A DNA stretch of 64,000 bases, taken from positions 496,001 through 560,000 of the forward strand of contig VJWN01000005.1 in assembly GCA_007644065.1 (NCBI GenBank), given 5' to 3'. The notes beneath the pieces were generated by a model, which saw nothing but the letters and a program-made list of their open reading frames with translations, searched no databases and was not told where the DNA came from. Positions within the stretch are counted from its first letter, which is position 1, and every line of letters starts with the position of its first letter. A program made the translations under genes and the position numbers. Source of the stretch: Margaritispora aquatica (Eukaryota; Ascomycota; Leotiomycetes; Helotiales; Discinellaceae). Positions 1-12,164 of this stretch are shown here, piece by piece.

Positions 1-2961
1 TGGATCATCGAGCCAAGCCAGGATGGAGCCGTGTATATCTACAAGCCAGGCGGGGCACATCCAGGATTGACCCATACTGGAATGACCATGAAGCAAATTG
101 TGATAGACTCCCCATGTGGAGATACATCTGGGGGGCTTAGATACATTGGTTCCAAAACCACTACCATGGTAACAATCGATGCTTACACTGGAACAATTAC
201 CAGCTGGTTGGGCATGGATTCGGCACTGAATAAGGAAAACGCGAAGTGCGTAGTTTCTAAAAACAGTAACTCGTGCCGTTACAAGACATTGGAATTGGGT
301 CAGACAGTTTACTCAGTCTCGGTCAATGTGGGCCAGCGTCATATCGCAACTCTCAGGTACTCGGAATGGACCCCGAACACCTACGATCAAGACCTTGGAA
401 GGCAGTATACTTCAACTTTCGACAACAAGTATATACATACCAGCCACGATGGCAGTATACTCGCACTTGATTACGAAAACAGTATTGATGAACCAGGACC
501 CGTTTTCCAATCCAAGGAATCCTCCCCTGTTGCTCGTGTTTTCGATATTGCCCGGCCAGGAGGTCCCGAGCAGGAAGCCGAAGAATTGATCGTCCTCGCA
601 CAGCCGTTAGCTCCTGATACAGATGACCTCTACCAGAAAAATCTGCGAGCAAATAATGTTTTCGTTAACCATACTGAAGATGGCACTTGGTACGCTATGT
701 CGGGACATTCATATCCTATGGCCGTTCAAGGAAGTAAACTCGCTGAATGCACCCAACCTGGGTGGTTCCAGCATCGCCCCCAATGGGATGTTACGAACAA
801 TGTCCAGCTCTCAAAAGATCTTGTAGGTCTGCATTCAATCAATTCGAATAGTGCTCAAACACAACGTCGCGCAATTGGGGGTTTACCACCACAGACATTG
901 GATTCTGTTGAAGAATCTATCGCTAAAGACAGTGCTATTGACTTTGAGATTGGCTTACCGCGGGCCGATACTATTGTCAACAGTGTTCTCGTGAATGTTT
1001 GGAATTTCTTGGAGCTTTTACACAATCCGATCCTTTGGATACTAATCATGGTGGGAATTATCTACTCTCGCCAAGATATTTTTAAGTGGTGGGCTACACT
1101 ATACGGCGGAAAGTCTTCCCTTCTACCCCCTGCATCTGAGAAGAAGGAGGTTGAAGTCATTGATGTTCAAGAAAGCATCAGGCAGCTTCAAGATATTCCT
1201 GAAAATGAAGTTGTCATCATACCAACCAATAATGATCCGCCAATGGTTGATGGTGCGGCAGACAATGAAGTTGGGCAAATTGATGTCCCCGCAACCGCCA
1301 CTGTCACCGGCGCTGAAGCTGCACCTTTGCAAGACACAACGAGCTCCGAGAATTTGGAGGCCGAGCAAGCACCCACGCCTACACCGGCACCAGCACCAAC
1401 CCCACAAAAGAGACACAGAGGCAGACGTGGTGGTGCCAAACACAAGAAGGGTCCTAGACCACAATCTCAAGGAACATCGGAAGATGGCAACCCCATTCCC
1501 AGTGCACCTACCATAGATGATGCAGTTCGGAATGCACAAGCTATGGGTCAGCAGAAGACCGAAATCGAACCCGATATTCGAACCATGTCCAGTGACCCAC
1601 AAGAAGTATCAGGACCCATTATCCGAATTGGTGCTTTGGTTGTCAATACCGAAAAGCTTATTGGAACAGGATCCAACGGGACAATGGTCTTTGAAGGTAG
1701 TTTCGATGGGCGTGATGTTGCGGTTAAGCGAATGCTTGTGCAATTTTATGACATTGCTTCGCAAGAAACGAAATTGCTGCGAGAAAGTGATGATCATCCT
1801 AACGTTATTCGATATTTTGCGCAGCAACAAGCGGCTGGCTTCCTCTACATCGCCCTTGAATTGTGTCCTGCCTCGTTGGCCGATGTAATAAGCAAACCCC
1901 TGGATCATCGAAATTTGGCTCAAGCTGGAGAGAGAGACCTCCCTCATGTGCTTTACCAAATTACCAAAGGTGTTTCACATCTACACAAGCTTAGAATCGT
2001 TCATCGCGATCTGAAACCTCAAAACATCTTAGTAGCTCTCGACAAAGAAGGCAGACCACGTCTTCTTGTTTCGGATTTCGGTCTCTGCAAGAAGTTGGAA
2101 GGAGAGCAGTCATCCTTCAGGGCGACAACAGCTCATGCAGCAGGTACCAGCGGATGGCGAGCCCCTGAGCTACTTCTCGACGACGATGCCAAAGAAGGCC
2201 AGACGCACCAGACGATGGCTGATGCCAGTACGGAAGGTCATTCAGGAGCCATTATGCCAGGTGCTGAACTCGTACCAGCCCGACGTGCTACCCGAGCAAT
2301 TGACATCTTCTCGCTCGGTCTAGTCTTCTTCTATGTTCTTACCAAAGGATCTCATCCTTACGATTGTGGTAACCGTTACATGCGCGAAATCAACATTCGA
2401 AAGGGAGAATATTCACTTGAGCAGCTAGATGTTCTGGGCGACTATGCTTTTGAAGCAAAGGACCTGATTAGTTCAATGTTGGCAGCTGAACCAAAGCGGC
2501 GGCCATCAGCATTGGAGGTTATGGCTCATCCGTTCTTCTGGCCTGCTCGACGTCGTTTAGACTTCCTCTGCGATGTTTCCGATTATTTCGAAAAGGAAAA
2601 ACGCGACCCTCCCACTCCTGCTTTACAAGAGCTCGAACGCTGTGCTCCCTCAATTTGCGGTAGTGATTTCCTCAAACCTTTGGGCAAAGATTTTGTCGAC
2701 AGTTTGGGCAAACAGCGCAAGTACACTGGGACTCGTCTTCTCGATCTCTTGCGTGCCTTGCGTAACAAGAAGAACCATTATGAAGATATGCCTGAGGCGC
2801 TCCAGAAACATGTCGGTGCTTTACCTGACGGGTATCTCAACTTTTGGTCCAGACGCTTCCCAGCTCTGTTGATCACATGCTGGGAGATCGTGTACGAGGT
2901 TGGATGGGATAATACCGATCGCTTCCAGGGTTACTACCAACCCTATGGCGGTTCATCGTAA
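1..2961 (+). CDS. IRE1: IRE1 serine/threonine kinase-endoribonuclease, 3' part (5' end outside window)
   Basis: This is the ER-membrane sensor of the unfolded protein response. It senses misfolded protein in the lumen, then cuts HAC1/hacA-type mRNA with its cytosolic RNase. The frame is open from base 1 (986 residues seen), so the true start lies upstream. In order one sees the end of the lumenal beta-propeller domain (about 1-330), a membrane segment near 340-357 (LWILIMVGIIYS), a basic Pro/Ala-rich linker (RHRGRRGG...), the kinase and the RNase. Kinase marks are the glycine loop GTGSNGTMVFEG, VAVKR lysine, HRDLKPQN catalytic loop and SDFG. The C-terminal KEN RNase has the RKYTG, LRNKKNHY and FWSRRFP blocks that carry the catalytic Tyr, Arg, Asn and His of the family. 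No intron is visible in this part. It is convergent with HEL2. The identity is very sure. Confidence 0.96.
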   Translation, partial: WIIEPSQDGAVYIYKPGGAHPGLTHTGMTMKQIVIDSPCGDTSGGLRYIGSKTTTMVTIDAYTGTITSWLGMDSALNKENAKCVVSKNSNSCRYKTLELGQTVYSVSVNVGQRHIATLRYSEWTPNTYDQDLGRQYTSTFDNKYIHTSHDGSILALDYENSIDEPGPVFQSKESSPVARVFDIARPGGPEQEAEELIVLAQPLAPDTDDLYQKNLRANNVFVNHTEDGTWYAMSGHSYPMAVQGSKLAECTQPGWFQHRPQWDVTNNVQLSKDLVGLHSINSNSAQTQRRAIGGLPPQTLDSVEESIAKDSAIDFEIGLPRADTIVNSVLVNVWNFLELLHNPILWILIMVGIIYSRQDIFKWWATLYGGKSSLLPPASEKKEVEVIDVQESIRQLQDIPENEVVIIPTNNDPPMVDGAADNEVGQIDVPATATVTGAEAAPLQDTTSSENLEAEQAPTPTPAPAPTPQKRHRGRRGGAKHKKGPRPQSQGTSEDGNPIPSAPTIDDAVRNAQAMGQQKTEIEPDIRTMSSDPQEVSGPIIRIGALVVNTEKLIGTGSNGTMVFEGSFDGRDVAVKRMLVQFYDIASQETKLLRESDDHPNVIRYFAQQQAAGFLYIALELCPASLADVISKPLDHRNLAQAGERDLPHVLYQITKGVSHLHKLRIVHRDLKPQNILVALDKEGRPRLLVSDFGLCKKLEGEQSSFRATTAHAAGTSGWRAPELLLDDDAKEGQTHQTMADASTEGHSGAIMPGAELVPARRATRAIDIFSLGLVFFYVLTKGSHPYDCGNRYMREINIRKGEYSLEQLDVLGDYAFEAKDLISSMLAAEPKRRPSALEVMAHPFFWPARRRLDFLCDVSDYFEKEKRDPPTPALQELERCAPSICGSDFLKPLGKDFVDSLGKQRKYTGTRLLDLLRALRNKKNHYEDMPEALQKHVGALPDGYLNFWSRRFPALLITCWEIVYEVGWDNTDRFQGYYQPYGGSS

Positions 2962-4810
2962 GTTGGGTTGGGTATTGTCTAGGCCTTGCATTTCCGGGCT
3001 CTTTTAGCGAAGGTGGGATGGAAGGCGGCACTTGCATGGAGCAATGGAGCTCTTGGATACCTAAGTAGTCTGTTGGACTCTTTGAAGAGACATGCATGAT
3101 GGATGGGATTGGAAAATGGGAAGGCAATCTTGTACAAATATAGTTAATGGCGTTTAGCAGCATGGATTTGGAATCCGAATGCATATATTTTTACCATCCA
3201 TCGTGATCTTACGCCTGTCTGTCCCGGTGAATTCGAAGTAACTTTGTCCCATTCTAATCTGCAGGAGAAAGCTGCTAACTCTAGCACCAGTATAAATTTA
3301 CGGAATATCCAACATCTATCCACTCTCACAGCCTCAAGTCTATGAATAGATACGATACAAGCAAGAAGCCAAGCCAAGACCAGGCGTAACTTAGGTCTCG
3401 GGTCTCTTCCAAGTCTCGGGCCTTTTTCAATGGTAGGGAATTCTAAAAACAATTGTTGACTCGGACCCATCATTACCCTTGTCACCTTTATGATGCATTT
3501 CGTTTGTATAGTAAGGATGTGTATCTAATCGTCTAGCTCAGTAGCTTGTTGGATTATCAATCAACTCAATGGATTGAAAAATAGATCGGTAGATGGATAG
3601 GTGGTGGGTGATGGGTGATATCCTTAACCGAGCTACGGAAATAGATTCAAACTCATCGAGAGATTCCTTTACCGTGCTGTAGCTGTAGCCTGTTGGGGAG
3701 CAGTTGGTACGTGTTGCGGATTGCGGATTGCGGGTCGGAGGTTAGAGATTGGGTCTATTTGGGGAGTGTTTCGCTTACCAGCCTCGGTATCCAAGCAGGT
3801 ACGAGGTAGGTATCTAGGTAGTTGAAGTATCAGGTCTAAGATCTGGCCACTACTGCGGGATGCCGGGAAATGGATATCTGCGCACCTATTTGGCTGAGAG
3901 GTAGTGTTCGAGCTGTTTGTGAGTTGTTGGTAGGTTGACACCTAGATAGTGTGTGCGCTATTCTTAGTTCCAATTTGGTATTTACTGCTTTATAGAGGTG
4001 TTTGTTGAATTTTTATCTTGGCTCAGGTCAGGTCTGGTTTGTTGCGGGGTAGGGCTATCAACAATTTCAATCTCAAATGCAAATGTAAGTTTAACTCCAA
4101 CTCCCTCCAAGTCCAACCCAAACCACACCTCTAACTCCAACTCCCACCAGCATCAAATCAGCAACACCCACTCTACGCCACGCCACGCCACGCTTTATCC
4201 TGTTCGTAGGTCGGGTGTGACGAGGAGAGGTGTCTGTACCGAATCTTTGAAAGTTTTCTTTACGCCTGTGCTCGCTTCAACACCATGCCATGCCATCCCG
4301 AGCAGGAATACAGTGTTCCAGGCAACACCTCAAGCATGTGGACAGTTCACCACCACCACCACCACCACCTTGTGCCAGTGACATGTAGTCAAATGAAATG
4401 TAGACCAGATAGTAGATGCACACACACACACACACACACACACAACAGATAGCCCAATTCAGGAACCACGCAAATATTTCAATTTTAAGATGCAGCGCTT
4501 TCATTTTTGATCCTCGTCTAGTCTATGATATCACACCTAGCTGGTGCAAACTACGACTAGTTGACTCCGGTTGATACCCAGCAACGTCACCACCAGCTAG
4601 GCGAGCCCTCATCCCTCTAATCGTAAACGCTCGCTTTCTGCTCCGGTACTGTGTGCCAATGGCACAGAGGCAATGATGCAACGCAACGCAATGCAAACAT
4701 ACAACATACACCAAGCCGTCCTACCGCTACAGGACATCAAACATGCCTGAGAATCTGGCCCATGACAAAAGTGCGGAGGCTCCAGTAATTTTTACTGCAC
4801 CTAAAACACC
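2962..4810. other. Convergent intergenic region between IRE1 and HEL2
   Basis: I see no gene here. It holds the 3' ends of both neighbours and simple repeats: (CAC)7 at 4348-4369 and (CA)13 at 4419-4444. The short open frames in it have no recognisable domain and overlap one another on both strands. Confidence 0.6.
4348..4444. repeat. Microsatellites: (CAC)7 and (CA)13
   Basis: A CAC trinucleotide run covers 4348-4369 and a CA dinucleotide run covers 4419-4444. Both are perfect and lie in the non-coding space downstream of HEL2. Confidence 0.9.
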
Positions 4811-7235
4811 TCAACCCCAGGCAACCAACACGTTTTTCTTGCCCTTATTCCCCTTTCTCTTTCCCTTGCCCGCTTCCTCATCCTCCATCTCAACTTCACT
4901 CTCAGCAGTTTGAGCCGGGCCCCATGGATTTGCACTCGTAGGTGCCCTGCCACCATCCCTCCTCACCATGCCCCTGCCACCTGGTGCCCAGATCGTACTC
5001 TGAGGCTTCGCAGCCGGTGGCAGTGCTGGGAATGCATCACTACCTCCCGTCGTAGCTCTGCTTGCTGGTCTACTCGTTGGTGGTGTGGGTCTCGCGGAGT
5101 TGGTGCCTGATGCTGTGGAGGTCGCGTTCCATGAGACGGTGTTGACTTTTGTGCTTGTTGTGTTTTGTCGTGTGGTTGGTAGGTTGGGGAATGGGTTGTA
5201 GTTGCTGCTGCTCGTGAGAGGAGGCGTGGATATGGGTGATGCCGAATCCCACGAGCGAGCTTGTGAGACTGAAGATCGGCTTGATTGTGCTGTACTCGAC
5301 TTCAACTTGAGAACACGATTACTCTTTACTGTGGTGCCGTTGCTGGCGTTACCTCCTGATGAGCTTACTGCCCAATTGAGAGGTATCGAATTGCCGCTGC
5401 TTCCGCTGGCAGCTGGTAAAGATGGGTAGTCTTCATTGATAGCACGCCAGTTATTCCAAGCTGTCTTGAGAGCATCACTCTTTGACGTATCCTCATAGAG
5501 ATCAGCTACCTCGCGGATCAGCGTGCCCAGTGCCAAAGGAGTGGTGTCCGAAAATAGAGCGAAGAACGAGTCAATCACTGCAGTAGCAGTCATAGTGGCT
5601 GTCCTAAAAGAAGAAAGCGTGTTTCGGAATTGCGTGATTTTTGTAGCATCATTCTGAAGAAGATTGGTCGCTCGATTAAGCACATCCTGGTGTCGCAATT
5701 GGCGAGCTTGCTCCTGGGGAGTGAGATCGGCTGGAGCTTCAGTAGCAGGCTCAACTTGAGCTGAAGGCCTGGGAACACTTGCTGCTGGTGCTCTGCTTTG
5801 TGCAGGTGTTGGTGCAGTCAATGAACCTCCAAAGGTGCGAGGTGCAATCGATTGAGCACTATGAATAGCCATTTGGCGTTGAAATGCCTGCTCGTCTCTC
5901 CGAAGTGGTTGAGCAGTTGAAGCTGGTATAGGATCAGCATTTGGATCACGTCCTCTTCCACGTCCGCGCCCATCTCTCTGCTCTCTTTGTTCCCTCTGAC
6001 TTCCACCGCCCCGTCTTTCGGGAACGTACGGTGTTCGATAGTTGAATCCTGAGATATCTACTGCTGCTGTGTCTCGCCGTACATCTTTTGACAGGGTATT
6101 TCCATGTTGCTCAAGCTGATGAGCCTTGAGATCCAGTTCTGATCCAAACACAATATGCTTATTGTCCAAGCATTCTCTTTCTAGACAGAGATAATGATCC
6201 TTCCGGTAATGGGCAGAAAGAGATTCGAAGTTCATGTAATATTGCGGTGCTCCCACTCTTAAGCGCTCACAGACACCGCATCTCTCATGCTTGCTTCGGC
6301 AATGTTCATAAAGTTCATCCTCGCCATAGAATCTCTGGTTACAAAAGGTGCACATCGGATGGCCCTTGAATCCACTCTGGTCAATGGCACCGGGGTTGTC
6401 GTCGCCTTTCCTCATGTGCTTCGTCAATTCGATATCAGTGTACAATTCGTGCTCATGAGTAAAGATCTTCTTGTGCCTTGAGCACAAATCACAAATCTTC
6501 TTGTGATGTACGACCTTGACATGACGATGTAAATCCGGCCAGCCGAGACATGCAACATCACAGTCGCCATCAGGGCAGTTATACCTGAGTAAAATAAGAG
6601 TATCGTCTCGAATACTATCGTTCTCGTAGCGAATGCCAATATTGTCATCACTACTCGAAATATCCGCAGCCAAGAACTCCTCATAGCGTTTCGTAGCATT
6701 ATCCGTGAATATCACAACTGGTGCAGGTGTCTACCTCACATTAGCACACGTATTCCCAACTTTGGGACAGACAACCTACGCGACAATGCATGCAATTCTT
6801 GTCCTTGTACAATGCCCTCATCCTCAAGCAACAAATATGGCACGTCCTATGATTACAAGGCATGAGAGCCTCATGAACTACGGGCGACGCACAAATGAAG
6901 CACACTTCTGCCTCCGCCTCATCCGCGCCCTCTGCGACAGTCTTGCCTGCCATGTTTGGCGAAGGTTCGTTTCCGATCTTCACAGAATTCGAGAATCTGG
7001 CAGCCAGGTCTCCGGTATTCATTGTGTTTCCCTCCGTGGCAGTAGGTGCGTTTGATCTGAATCCACCTCTGCCCCTTCTTCCACCCTCAGCGCCGCCTCG
7101 AGACTCATTGCCTGCCCCGCCCCTACCTCGTCCTTGGCTTCTCCCTCTACCTCTGCCTCCTCTCTGGCCTTCATTTCTGGGCCTTCCATTGGTGTCTCCC
7201 ATAGCAGGTTGTGCGTTGGAGCTTTCGTTAGCCAT
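4811..7235 (-). CDS. HEL2: HEL2/ZNF598-type RING E3 ubiquitin ligase (ribosome quality control)
   Basis: This ligase detects collided ribosomes in the cytosol and ubiquitinates 40S proteins. The model has two exons, 7235-6780 and 6730-4811, and gives 791 aa. The 49-nt intron (donor GTAGGT, acceptor GTAG) joins MHCR to TPAPVVIFTDN in phase. The RING is at residues 112-151 (CFIC...CNHRTCHICC...CMHC). Several C2H2-type fingers follow, including CPDGDCDVACLGWPDLHRH, CTFCNQRFYGEDELYEHCRSKH and the CLERECL...ELDLKAHQLEQH block, the order known for Hel2/ZNF598. The N-terminus (about 20-60) is strongly RG/RGG-rich, suggesting direct RNA or ribosome contact. The C-terminal half is low-complexity Ser/Thr/Pro and ends with a lysine-rich stretch. 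It is convergent with IRE1. The identity is secure and only the intron boundary is inferred. Confidence 0.93.
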
Positions 7236-7928
7236 TGATCGCTGTTTTCCTCTGAGTTTGCTTGTATTTTGGTTCTTGAATGTAACTTAGTGAAATTGGC
7301 TCCAAATGAACGATATTCGCTGAGAATTGAAAATGTTTGGGAGCTTTGTTGAGTGTGTGGTTAGTTAGGACAAAAATATGACGATATCTACTTGCACTTG
7401 TACTTCAGCACGTTTAATTTCAACCCCGCCAAAGATCGTCGGTCAGTCAGCCGTCTCGGCAGCCTTGTGGCGTTCAAATTGCCCTAGTGGAAGCGGCGAA
7501 CAGTCACTTTGTCAGCCTCAAATAAAAGGTCTCGAACATAAGAGTCACTTCCATGCACTTTCCAGCATGGGCTTTCCGTATCTGCTTGATACTTATTATG
7601 TCACATTCATAGCCACACTTCAAGAAAATTGCTCACCCATAGGCGGAATTTCATGCTCGTTGCTAGGTAGCTATAAATCGGGCAGAAAGACAATGTAACC
7701 GCCCATGACAGCTCCCCGCATGTTCAAGAACCCTTCATGCAATATCAGATCCAGGTACACCATCCACGAGTGCCACCATAGCCTCATGGATCCTGAACCG
7801 CAAACGCCATGCAAAAGCCTGCCTTCCCGATCCCCGGTTTTGCCTACCCAAACCTTGAGTCCAGCTAACCTGTCATGTTATACGTCGCTAATTGCGTCAG
7901 AAGATTGCGAATATCAAAATAGCCATTC
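7236..7928. other. Intergenic region upstream of HEL2
   Basis: This stretch holds the HEL2 promoter side and the 3' end of the SWIB gene. I see no coding sequence. The short plus-strand frames at 7378-7698 and 7705-7962 have no recognisable domain. Confidence 0.6.
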
Positions 7929-8936
7929 TTATGCCTGCTCAGGTTCGTCCTCAATATCGTAGAGCTGCTTGCCCAAGAGCTTGTTCATTGTGAACATGTG
8001 CACTTTGTCGGTCTTGAACACCAATTGCAACTTGTCATCGCACATAATTTGGCGTTTGTCCGCTGGGTCTTGTAGGTTCCTCGCTTTGATGTACTCCCAG
8101 ATCTTCTTTACCACCTGTGGCCGAGAGAGCTAGGAATAAATTTAGCCTAGTCCGCATATAATCAATGAAACAAAACTCACCTTTGACTCCTGGACCAAAT
8201 CTGCTAGAGGAGCAGAGAGATAATATTCCTTATGAAAACCACCCTTCTTAGGCTTCTCCTTCACTTCTCCATCGCTACCAATTTCCTCTAATCCGCTATC
8301 ATCATCTGCTTTTATTTTCTTCTCGCTCTTCTTCCTTGGCTTCTTTGGAGCTTTCTTGGTAACTTTCTTGTTCCCTCCTCTCGTAGCTCTACCCGACCGA
8401 TTCTCTTGTGCTTGAAGCATGGCCGCTAGTTTCGCATCATCAGACTCCTTGCTCCGTTTCGCCTTCTTCTTCGGTGGTGGGGCATCCTCATCTTGGTCTG
8501 AATCGGCTTCGGATTTGGGAGATGGGCTGGAGACCGCACGGGAGCTGGGAGGAGTGCTTTCTTGCTTTGGGGCGCGCTCTTTCTTAATTGGCCTTGGTAT
8601 CTCTGGTGGATGAACAGCTGGGAGTTGAGCAGCGCTAGCAATGTCAAACCGACTATGAATTAGACTCTGTACTGCTTCCTGGAGGGAAAGTTAGCGCTGC
8701 TATTCAATGTCTTACATGAGTATTGGTAATTACCTTCTTCTGATTGATATCAACCTCGGGTACAAGAACCTGCAGACGTTTTCGAATCTGTTTTGAGGAG
8801 ATAGTCTCCAGGTCGCTAGAAGCAAGAATGCCATCTACCAGCGCAGTGTAGCGCTCGATCTCGGTTGGTAGTACTATGATTTGCTAGGTTAGCTATGGTT
8901 TGCGCCTAGATGTAGGAGGTGCTCCTTACACGACAT
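7929..8936 (-). CDS. DEK_C-SWIB domain protein (Uaf30/Tri1/Spp27-like)
   Basis: This is a nuclear protein of the family that includes yeast Uaf30 (RNA polymerase I upstream activation factor) and Tri1. Exons are 8936-8930, 8873-8734, 8678-8181 and 8129-7929, giving 281 aa with every junction in phase. The first exon is only 7 nt (ATGTCGT), followed by a GTAAGG donor and a GCTAACC branch site. Residues about 3-60 form a DEK C-terminal-like domain (LPTEIERYTALVDGIL...VDINQKKEAVQSLI). The middle is acidic/basic and lysine-rich (KKVTKKAPKKPRKK). The C-terminal SWIB domain (about 200-275) reads EYYLSAPLADL, then KKIWEYIKARNLQDPADKR and MFTMNKLLGKQLYD. Which paralogue it is (Pol I factor or general chromatin factor) cannot be told from sequence alone. 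Confidence 0.92.
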
Positions 8937-10879
8937 ATTGGAAGTCGTATGAGTAGAAGGGAATGTATGCTTCTGAGTATGTATGAAGCTAGCGATGGGT
9001 GAACCAAAAGAAGGTATTTGGGAGGGGCAGAAAGTTGTTCTCTTAATGAATGTACAGCCTGACTTAGTTGAACTGCTCGAAGCGAATGCCCATCGAAAAC
9101 CTCCACTTCTAAAGAGAATCTTCGCCAGAGTAGAAAGTCAACAGATTGGTAAATTTCGCTCTGTACGCTGGTAGGTAGTCCCAAAGGAAGCTTCGTAGAG
9201 TATGGTTGTGAGATGCTGCAAGGATGAGATACTATGCTGTCGCAAGTTGTCCACAGTGGTCGCAGAGCTACTTCAAGTAGAGGGAAGAGAGCTTGGTATC
9301 CTGAAGCTTCACTAGTATGTGGTGACACCTCTCAGCCTGTTGCTTAAGCTCCAATGATGGAGCTAGGTATATTCTCTTTGACCAGCCCAAACTTGCGACA
9401 AGATGTTTTCCAAAGCTGAACCAAGCTCCAATATGAACCGCGGGAGCTCGCAGATCTTCGTGGGTCCAAATGAATGGTACGAAGAATGCGTAGGGAAGGT
9501 TGGCTGGTAACTATGCAGTTGTTGTGATGGTGGTAGGAAAGATACCGAAAGCGAGTTTATTGAGCTATTGAGAGTCCTTTGTTTACTCCTCAATCCTATT
9601 TACAGTTTAAGTCTTTTAGCCCGCCAGCACGCAAAGAGAGATAAAAGGTCTCCTAGAAAGACTATGAGAGTTTGAAGAATTGCATGTGGTCGTTGTCAAG
9701 AGTCTACACGATGGGTCGTTCTCACGATCATCGCGGCCGGGATCTCGAAGCCACATGTCTTGGCATCTTCAAGTCCATTTTCAAGTGGAGATCTTCAATA
9801 AGAGGAACAAGACTGTATACCTAACAAATGAAAGCTTTTCTGGGTGGTGAAATATCATAAGTGACCTGCCTATACTTCCTCCTCGTTCATCAAGTTGTTA
9901 GAACAAGCTCGGATCGCTAGATCACAGCTAGGATTCGAATAGAGCTTAACACATTCATCAGGATATCTCCTTGCAAGATAGAAGAACCAATGGCATTGTT
10001 TAAATTCCACCATTCTCTGGTAATTAAACCACATGAGCCGGCATCAGATGCTCAAGCATATAGGTAGCTATCACTGATTGATCCAGCGAAACCCGAAAGA
10101 CCTCGTCGGCCGACACTAAAACCGAACCTACCTCACATCACCAACCGGACGAAACATCCTCAACAACACCTCAGAGTCGCAGTTCCTTCGCCCGAAGTCA
10201 TCGGGACCGATGAAATGTAGACGTGCAATAGAATCTCTCAATGTTTGATTGTTATCCAATCACACCTCCCATCCCTCAACATCTCAAGCCCAGACGCATC
10301 TGCCGTCCCACCTCTCCAATATCCAAATCGTCCTAAGTGAAAGCTCGGAGAATTCCTTGGTGCGTATCTCGTACAGATGTAGCAACAACAAATCAAAAGA
10401 ACGCCATTTGAGGAAGAGACCAACCAGAGGGGAGGCCATGTTGTACTGTTGCAGGAACCAAGACATCTGCGGTCCCGAAACACAAATCCTGCGAGAACAT
10501 TCGGAACCGAACGATGTGCAACAAACAAGCAATTTGAAGAATGTGAGCATAAGGCACGGCAGAGTAGAGAAGAGATGAACCAACGGGCTGGGAACAGAGG
10601 AAGATAAGACGAGTGATAAATGGACAACATCGAGTCGCAATTGTGCATGTAAAAGACTTGATATAAATTTGCGCTATAGTCGCATAATAAAGCGTTCTAT
10701 GCTGGGTATCTCAAGCTATTGTGGATGTACCAACCTCATTTCCTCTTTCTTTCTGTAATATACACCTTATCTGTATACATCGAAGTCGTCAAATTTCATA
10801 AAGCCGGGCTTGATCATGTCGAATCCAACCTAAACGCCGCGCAAAAATGCTGTAAAAATCCGTCCTGTATCCCAATAGT
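8937..10879. other. Long intergenic region between the SWIB and BEM46 genes
   Basis: I find no gene I can support. Minus-strand frames at 8906-9328 and 10238-10648 and a plus-strand frame at 10249-10578 lack domains, convincing starts or clean splice partners. The region nearest 8937 is the promoter of the SWIB gene. Confidence 0.5.
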
Positions 10880-12164
10880 TCATCCAGATTTGGAATCAAG
10901 ATTTGCGATGAAATCCTCTATCGATTCGAAGTATCCATCTTCGACGACACTCGAGTTGTGATCACCGCCTGGCAGTGGCTTCCATACCTTCGTAGGAGAT
11001 TGGCAGATCTCATAGAGACGGCGCATATGTGTAGGTCTAATATCAGGTCAGCGAAACTCTCAGCAAAGAGTGCAAAGCAGAAGTGATGAGTGAAAAGTCA
11101 GATTTTCTCATAGTATATTAATCAAGTCCCAGAAGGGACGTCAGGTTTTGTGGATGGAAATTAAGTCATCATTCAATGAGGAGGATTAGAGAGAGTAAAC
11201 GTACGGTACTATCTCGTCTTGCAGACCAGAGAGGAAGAGAATTGGGACTTCTGTAATGGATGGCAAAAAAGTGTCTGATGCCCATACTTGATGGCAGAGC
11301 AGTGTCAAATATTTCGCTGGTGGGATCACACTGCCAGAGATTAGCCGAATATTAAGAGGGTGGGCAACGAGAGCAATAGACATACTGCGGGATCAACTTC
11401 CTCATACTGAGAAAAGTGTTCTCCAAGACCAAACCAATCAACCTCTTGTCATTTTGGTTCTTTGCGACAAGTTGTACGCTGACCGCTCCTCCCAAGCTTT
11501 GTCCAAATACCACAATGTCGTGATCTCTGGTTTCTGCTCGCGTCCTCAAATAATCATAACCAGTTTGTGCATCAATCATCAATCCCGTCTCATCTGGGGA
11601 TCCAGTTGATAATCCATAGCCTCGATACTCCAACATCAGAACATTACAGCCCATACGCTGCACAAACATACGCGCAATAGGCACTCGGTGTCCAATATTC
11701 CCAGCATTGCCATGGAACATCAACACCGTGATGTTCTTCTGAGAGCGGCGACTTGGAGCTCGAATGTAGAATGCAGATAGATTTTCTCCATCGGGGGTAG
11801 GTATCATCAAATCCTCGAAGTCGGTGATACCAAATTGGGAGGGTCGCGGAACATTTACTCGGGATTCATTCGGGACATGGGAGGGGTAGATGAGAGCTCT
11901 AGGGACAGTAGATTAGTTACTGTATCCAATTGAGGGGAAGCGCAATGTGCTTTGGTTGAACCTACTTCTGTTTGAAATATAACAAGGAGCTCAGCACAGC
12001 AGCAATGCCCTGCCGCCATTGTAAGCTCGGGTCGAACATGGAAAAGAGCGTGGAGAAGATTAATAACAAGCAAGAAATTAAAGAGTAAATACCGAAGAGA
12101 TAATAACCGGTAGACGCATGTAGCTCGCAAAAGAACCAGCAGCGCTACGTAGTTGCGACAACAT
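10880..12164 (-). CDS. bem46: BEM46-family alpha/beta hydrolase (ABHD13-like)
   Basis: This is a membrane-associated serine-hydrolase-fold protein. In other fungi the family sits at the ER/cell periphery and affects germination or polarity; its substrate is unknown. Exons are 12164-12093, 12009-11966, 11898-11386, 11330-11205 and 11036-10880, giving 303 aa, all in phase. A short N-terminal hydrophobic segment (VIISSGIAAVLSSLLYF) is followed by the family block ALIYPSHVPNESRVNVPRP. Hydrolase marks are the oxyanion turn FHGNAGNIGHR, nucleophile GQSLGG (Ser173), LSGLQDEIVPP (Asp248) and PGGDHN (His278), a complete triad. The nucleophile elbow has Gln where GHSxG is common. The first intron (83 nt, donor GTATTT) is the least certain junction. 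The last intron is unusually long at 168 nt. It is divergent from the LYAR gene across 1.7 kb. Confidence 0.93.

Noticed and set aside
1123..1602. 159-aa antisense frame inside IRE1
   Set aside because: It is the shadow of the Pro/Ala-rich IRE1 linker on the other strand.
10238..10648. Overlapping frames of 109-136 aa on both strands
   Set aside because: Composition is not protein-like, strands contradict each other and no family is recognised.
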